DNA of 49,419 nt, taken from an uncultured Collinsella sp. GTDB lineage: Bacteria > Actinomycetota > Coriobacteriia > Coriobacteriales > Coriobacteriaceae. The stretch is taken from the NCBI GenBank assembly GCA_905208975.1, contig CAJLRE010000008.1, positions 1 to 49,419 on the forward strand, read 5' to 3'. Under the pieces are notes generated by a model. It had not been told where the DNA came from and searched no databases. It saw only the letters and a list, made by a program, of their open reading frames with translations. Shown here piece after piece: positions 45,156 to 49,419 of the stretch. Every line of letters begins with the position of its first letter. The first letter of the stretch is position 1. Position numbers and translations under genes: made by a program.

Positions 45156-47495
45156 CTATTTTGCCACTTTAGGCTTAAAGGTTCGCAGGCGCAGCGCATT
45201 GCTTACGACGCACACGCTCGACAGGCTCATGGCCGCGGCGCCAAACATCGGCGAGAGCTGCCATCCGGTGAGCGGGAAGAACACGCCCGCCGCCAGCGGA
45301 ATGCCGATGCCGTTGTAGAACAGTGCCCAGAACAGGTCCTGCTTGATGTTGCGGATCGTGGCGCGTGAAAGCTCGATGGCTCGGGCGACGTCCATGAGGT
45401 CGCTGCGCATGAGTACCACGTCGGCGCCCTCCTTGGCGATGTCGGCGCCGGTGCCGATAGCAAGGCCCACGTCGGCGCGCGCCAGGGCGGGGGAGTCGTT
45501 GATGCCGTCGCCCACCATGGCGACCTTGCCGCCCGCATCCTGCAGTTCGCGCACGTGGCGTTCCTTGTCGGCGGGGAGGACGTCGGCGATGACCTGCTCG
45601 CTGCTCAGTCCCACGCGGCGGGCGATGGCCTCGGCCGTCACGCGGTTGTCGCCAGTGAGCATGCGCACATCGACGCCGAGCTTGCGGAGCGCGGCGATGG
45701 CCTCGGCGCTCGTCTCCTTGACCTCATCAGCCACGGCGATGGTGCCGACAAGCTCGCCGTTCTTGGCAAAGAACAGCGGCGTCTTGCCCTCGGCGGCAAA
45801 TTGCTCGGCAAGGCCGGCGGGCACCTTCGCGCCCAGCTCGACCATCAGGCGCACGTTGCCGGCAGCGATGACGCTTTGTCCCTCGCGCGCCGTAACGCCT
45901 CGTCCAGGCACGGCGGCAAAGTCCTCGACCGTGCGCGCCACGATTCCGCGCGACTCGCACTCGGCCATGATCGCCTCGGCCAGCGGGTGCTCGCTCGAGC
46001 GCTCCAGCGCGGCAGCGAGCTTCAGTAACGCCTTTTCACTCATAGCGGGCGAGCCGTCGGCGCGCGCGACAACCACAATGTCGGTCACGGCCGGCTTGCC
46101 GCGGGTGACCGTGCCCGTCTTATCGAGCACCACGGTGCCCACGCTGCGCAGGTTCTCCAGCGCCTCAGCGCTCTTAAACAGAATGCCCATCTCGGCGCCC
46201 TTGCCGGTGCCCACCATAATGGCGACGGGCGTGGCCAGGCCGAGCGCGCACGGACAACTGATCACCAGCACGGCGACAGCGGAAGTGAGCGCCTCGTTGA
46301 TGCTTCCGGTCAGCACCATCCACGCCACAAAAGTTACGGCAGAGATTACAAACACCACGGGCACGAACACGCCGGCGACTTTGTCGGCCATGCGGGCGAT
46401 GGGCGCCTTGGTGGTGTTGGCGTCCTCGACGAGCTGGATAATCTTGGCGAGCGACGTGTCGGCGCCCACACGCGTGGCGCGGAAGGTAAACGAGCCCGTG
46501 CGGTTGACCGTGGCCGCGTTGACGGTGGCACCGGCGGTCTTTTCCACGGGGATGGACTCGCCGGTGAGCGCACTCTCGTCCACGGCCGAGCTGCCCTCGA
46601 GCACCACGCCATCGACGGGGATGGACTCTCCGGGGCGTACGCGCAGGACCTGGCCGGGAAGGATGCTGTCGACGTCGACGGTGGTCTCGGTGCCGTCCTC
46701 TGCCACGACGGTCGCGCTCTTGGGCGCCAGGTCGATGAGCGCCTCGATGGCGCCGCCGGTCTTGGATTTGCTGCGTGTCTCGAGGTATTTGCCCACGGTG
46801 ACGAGCGACAGGATCGTGCCCGCACTCTCAAAATACAGGTTGCCCATGCTCGTCATCATGGCCTCGTGGATTTGCCCGGCGGCCAGCTGGTCGGCCATGA
46901 TAAACATGGCATAGAACGACCAGGCGACGGAAGCGGTGGCGCCCACGGCAATAAGGGCGTCCATGGTGGGCGCGCCGTGCGCGAGCGATTTAAACCCGTT
47001 GATAAAGTACGCGTCGTTGACATAGACGATGGGGATAAGCAGGACGAGCTCGGTGAGGGCGAGCGTCATGCTGTGGGTATGGTCGGTGAAAATGCCGGGC
47101 AGCGGCCAGCCAAGCATGTGCCCCATGCCTATGTAGAACAGTGGGATGAGGAATACGATCGAGACGATGAGACGAGTGCGCATGGCAGAGGCGGCGGCCT
47201 CCAGTTTTTTGGTGGGCGACTCCATATGGGCGGCGCCGGACCTGGCTTGCGTACTGCCGCTTTGGGCGGCGTCGGTGCCCGTGCTGACGGGTGAGGCCGA
47301 GTAGCCAGCGCGATCGACGGCGGTGCAGATGTCGTCGGGGGTGACCTGCGCGGGGTCGTAGTCCACCAGCATAGAGCCGGCGAGCAGATTGACCGCGACG
47401 CTCTCGACGCCGTCGAGCTTGCTCACGGCACGATCCACGTGCGCCTGGCAGGCGGCGCATGTCATGCCACCCACGTCGAACTTATCTTGAGCCAT
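45156..47495 (-). CDS. copA: Copper-exporting P1B-type ATPase CopA
   Basis: 779 residues. One N-terminal HMA domain (GGMTCAAC, Cys13 and Cys16), eight membrane helices, and the Cu site CPC in ISCPCALGLATP (about residue 413). The phosphorylated Asp is in DKTGTVTRG (about 457), the ATP-binding HP motif is SSEHPLAEAI and the hinge is GDGINDSPAL. The HMA plus CPC type marks Cu(I) export. The first gene of the operon, with AAAGGAG before ATG and the CsoR-type operator in its promoter. Confidence 0.96.
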   Translation of the reverse strand: MAQDKFDVGGMTCAACQAHVDRAVSKLDGVESVAVNLLAGSMLVDYDPAQVTPDDICTAVDRAGYSASPVSTGTDAAQSGSTQARSGAAHMESPTKKLEAAASAMRTRLIVSIVFLIPLFYIGMGHMLGWPLPGIFTDHTHSMTLALTELVLLIPIVYVNDAYFINGFKSLAHGAPTMDALIAVGATASVAWSFYAMFIMADQLAAGQIHEAMMTSMGNLYFESAGTILSLVTVGKYLETRSKSKTGGAIEALIDLAPKSATVVAEDGTETTVDVDSILPGQVLRVRPGESIPVDGVVLEGSSAVDESALTGESIPVEKTAGATVNAATVNRTGSFTFRATRVGADTSLAKIIQLVEDANTTKAPIARMADKVAGVFVPVVFVISAVTFVAWMVLTGSINEALTSAVAVLVISCPCALGLATPVAIMVGTGKGAEMGILFKSAEALENLRSVGTVVLDKTGTVTRGKPAVTDIVVVARADGSPAMSEKALLKLAAALERSSEHPLAEAIMAECESRGIVARTVEDFAAVPGRGVTAREGQSVIAAGNVRLMVELGAKVPAGLAEQFAAEGKTPLFFAKNGELVGTIAVADEVKETSAEAIAALRKLGVDVRMLTGDNRVTAEAIARRVGLSSEQVIADVLPADKERHVRELQDAGGKVAMVGDGINDSPALARADVGLAIGTGADIAKEGADVVLMRSDLMDVARAIELSRATIRNIKQDLFWALFYNGIGIPLAAGVFFPLTGWQLSPMFGAAAMSLSSVCVVSNALRLRTFKPKVAK

Positions 47496-47542
47496 GGCTT
47501 CTCCTTTCTGTGGTTCGCTGTTGGAATTGTTAACCTGCTGAT

Positions 47543-47573
47543 ACTATACACCCATACCCCCTGGGGGTGTCTA
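47543..47573 (-). promoter_or_regulatory. Promoter and CsoR-type operator of the cop operon
   Basis: On the minus strand, TAGACA, 19 bases, TATAGT (with TG just before it). The spacer contains the palindrome ATACCCCCTGGGGGTGT (plus-strand positions 47554-47570), a G/C-tract inverted repeat of the CsoR-operator type. CsoR bound here would block RNA polymerase. Confidence 0.75.
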
Positions 47574-47646
47574 GTTGGAGTTGAAATGTATGACATTTCG
47601 CTACGGTTGAGGATGGCTGTTCAGTCGTTGGCCATCCTTGCTAAAT

Positions 47647-47703
47647 ATCTCAATCTGTAACAGCAAGACCGGTTTTTGCCGAGTTACTGTTACAGATTGA
47701 GAT
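47647..47703. repeat. 57-bp palindromic repeat, copy A6
   Basis: Perfect arms ATCTCAATCTGTAAC and GTTACAGATTGAGAT, extended one base at each side; 27-nt core AGCAAGACCGGTTTTT... . Confidence 0.92.
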
Positions 47704-47726
47704 AAACCGTTGGCTGGCAACTCAAC

Positions 47727-47783
47727 GTCTCGATCTGTAACAGCAGGACCCGGTTTTACCCTGTAGATGTTACAGATTGAGAC
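47727..47783. repeat. 57-bp palindromic repeat, copy A7
   Basis: Arms GTCTCGATCTGTAAC and GTTACAGATTGAGAC with one mismatch. It starts 80 bp after A6. The core begins AGCAGGACCCGG, close to that of A6. Confidence 0.92.
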
Positions 47784-47850
47784 AATCGACCCAGGCCCAC
47801 TCCTCCTGCACCGTCATCTGTGGTTTACGTGGGGGCATGCGAAGCACGGG

Positions 47851-48055
47851 TATACTAACCGGCGGCGAATCTGCTCCATCGCTTAGAGCTGCTGCGTCTG
47901 GACGGCGCGTGATAGGGCTGCCAAAGCGATCGCCAGCGTGCTGAGCAACGTCCTCTCTGTGCGCACCCGTTTTTGTATGTATTAGCGCACTACCAAGCAC
48001 GCCCGCGCGGCCGCATGCCGTGCCCATTGCGCGTGCAGATAAGGAACAACAACAT
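47851..48055 (+). promoter_or_regulatory. Promoter box and long leader of the DEAD-box helicase
   Basis: TATACT (47851-47856) is a good -10 with no convincing -35. From there to the ATG is about 195 bases without a gene, with several small inverted segments (for example TGCTGAGCA near 47939 and GTGCGCAC near 47961). Long structured leaders are common before cold-shock helicases. Confidence 0.45.

Positions 48056-49419
<1,364 letters not shown>

Overview
This 49.4 kb window looks like the chromosome of a high-GC, anaerobic gut actinobacterium of the class Coriobacteriia, most likely Collinsella or a close relative. That is inference from gene content and style: a two-hairpin leader before ribosomal protein L31, split transketolase, a rubredoxin/flavin-reductase pair, and a MurNAc recycling operon. 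No database was consulted. Most of the window is ordinary core genome, with one accessory island and an unusual density of intergenic hairpin repeats.

Layout. 1-2.9 kb: end of one HAD phosphatase, a second HAD phosphatase, citrate synthase and an ACT-domain protein. 3.2-9.9 kb: an accessory island with a decayed tyrosine integrase, an HTH regulator, a DUF2975-type membrane protein, then an ABC transporter set (duplicated permease, ATPase, permease-ATPase fusion and a truncated further permease) that stops abruptly in front of the L31 promoter. 10-17.7 kb: rpmE with a long acidic/basic tail, secA overlapping prfB, a YitT-family protein and the two transketolase subunits. 18-22.6 kb: ftsE with a long disordered N-terminus, ftsX and RNase R. 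22.7-28.5 kb: a solitary serine recombinase, then murR-murQ-murP-mupG for uptake and breakdown of muropeptide sugars, then an ArsC/Spx-like protein. 28.6-31.9 kb: a hypothetical gene, tRNA-Gln and tRNA-Glu, a TPR protein, smpB, flavin reductase and a very short rubredoxin. 32-39.8 kb: an NRAMP metal transporter and glutamate synthase (gltBD). 40-44.3 kb: two poorly known genes (one a PD-(D/E)XK-like nuclease), an amidohydrolase and a zinc-ribbon membrane protein. 44.4-47.6 kb: the copper operon copA-copZ-csoR on the minus strand with a palindromic operator. 48 kb to the end: a DEAD-box RNA helicase running off the window.

The most unusual signal is a family of palindromic elements, seven copies between 32 and 47.8 kb. 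Each is exactly 57 bp: a conserved 15-bp arm (consensus GTCTCGATCTGTAAC), a 27-nt variable core, and the inverted arm. Six copies form three tandem pairs with an 80-81 bp start-to-start period. The seventh lies directly upstream of a predicted PD-(D/E)XK nuclease gene and a pair lies directly downstream, so the gene is bracketed by the repeats. Other hairpin families (a 46-nt tandem pair, a 40-bp repeat shared by the secA and recombinase upstream regions, and a 128-nt near-perfect hairpin before ftsE) show that this genome carries several classes of structured intergenic DNA.

Another notable point is a release factor 2 whose codon-reading tripeptide is SPT rather than SPF and whose gene lacks the programmed frameshift.
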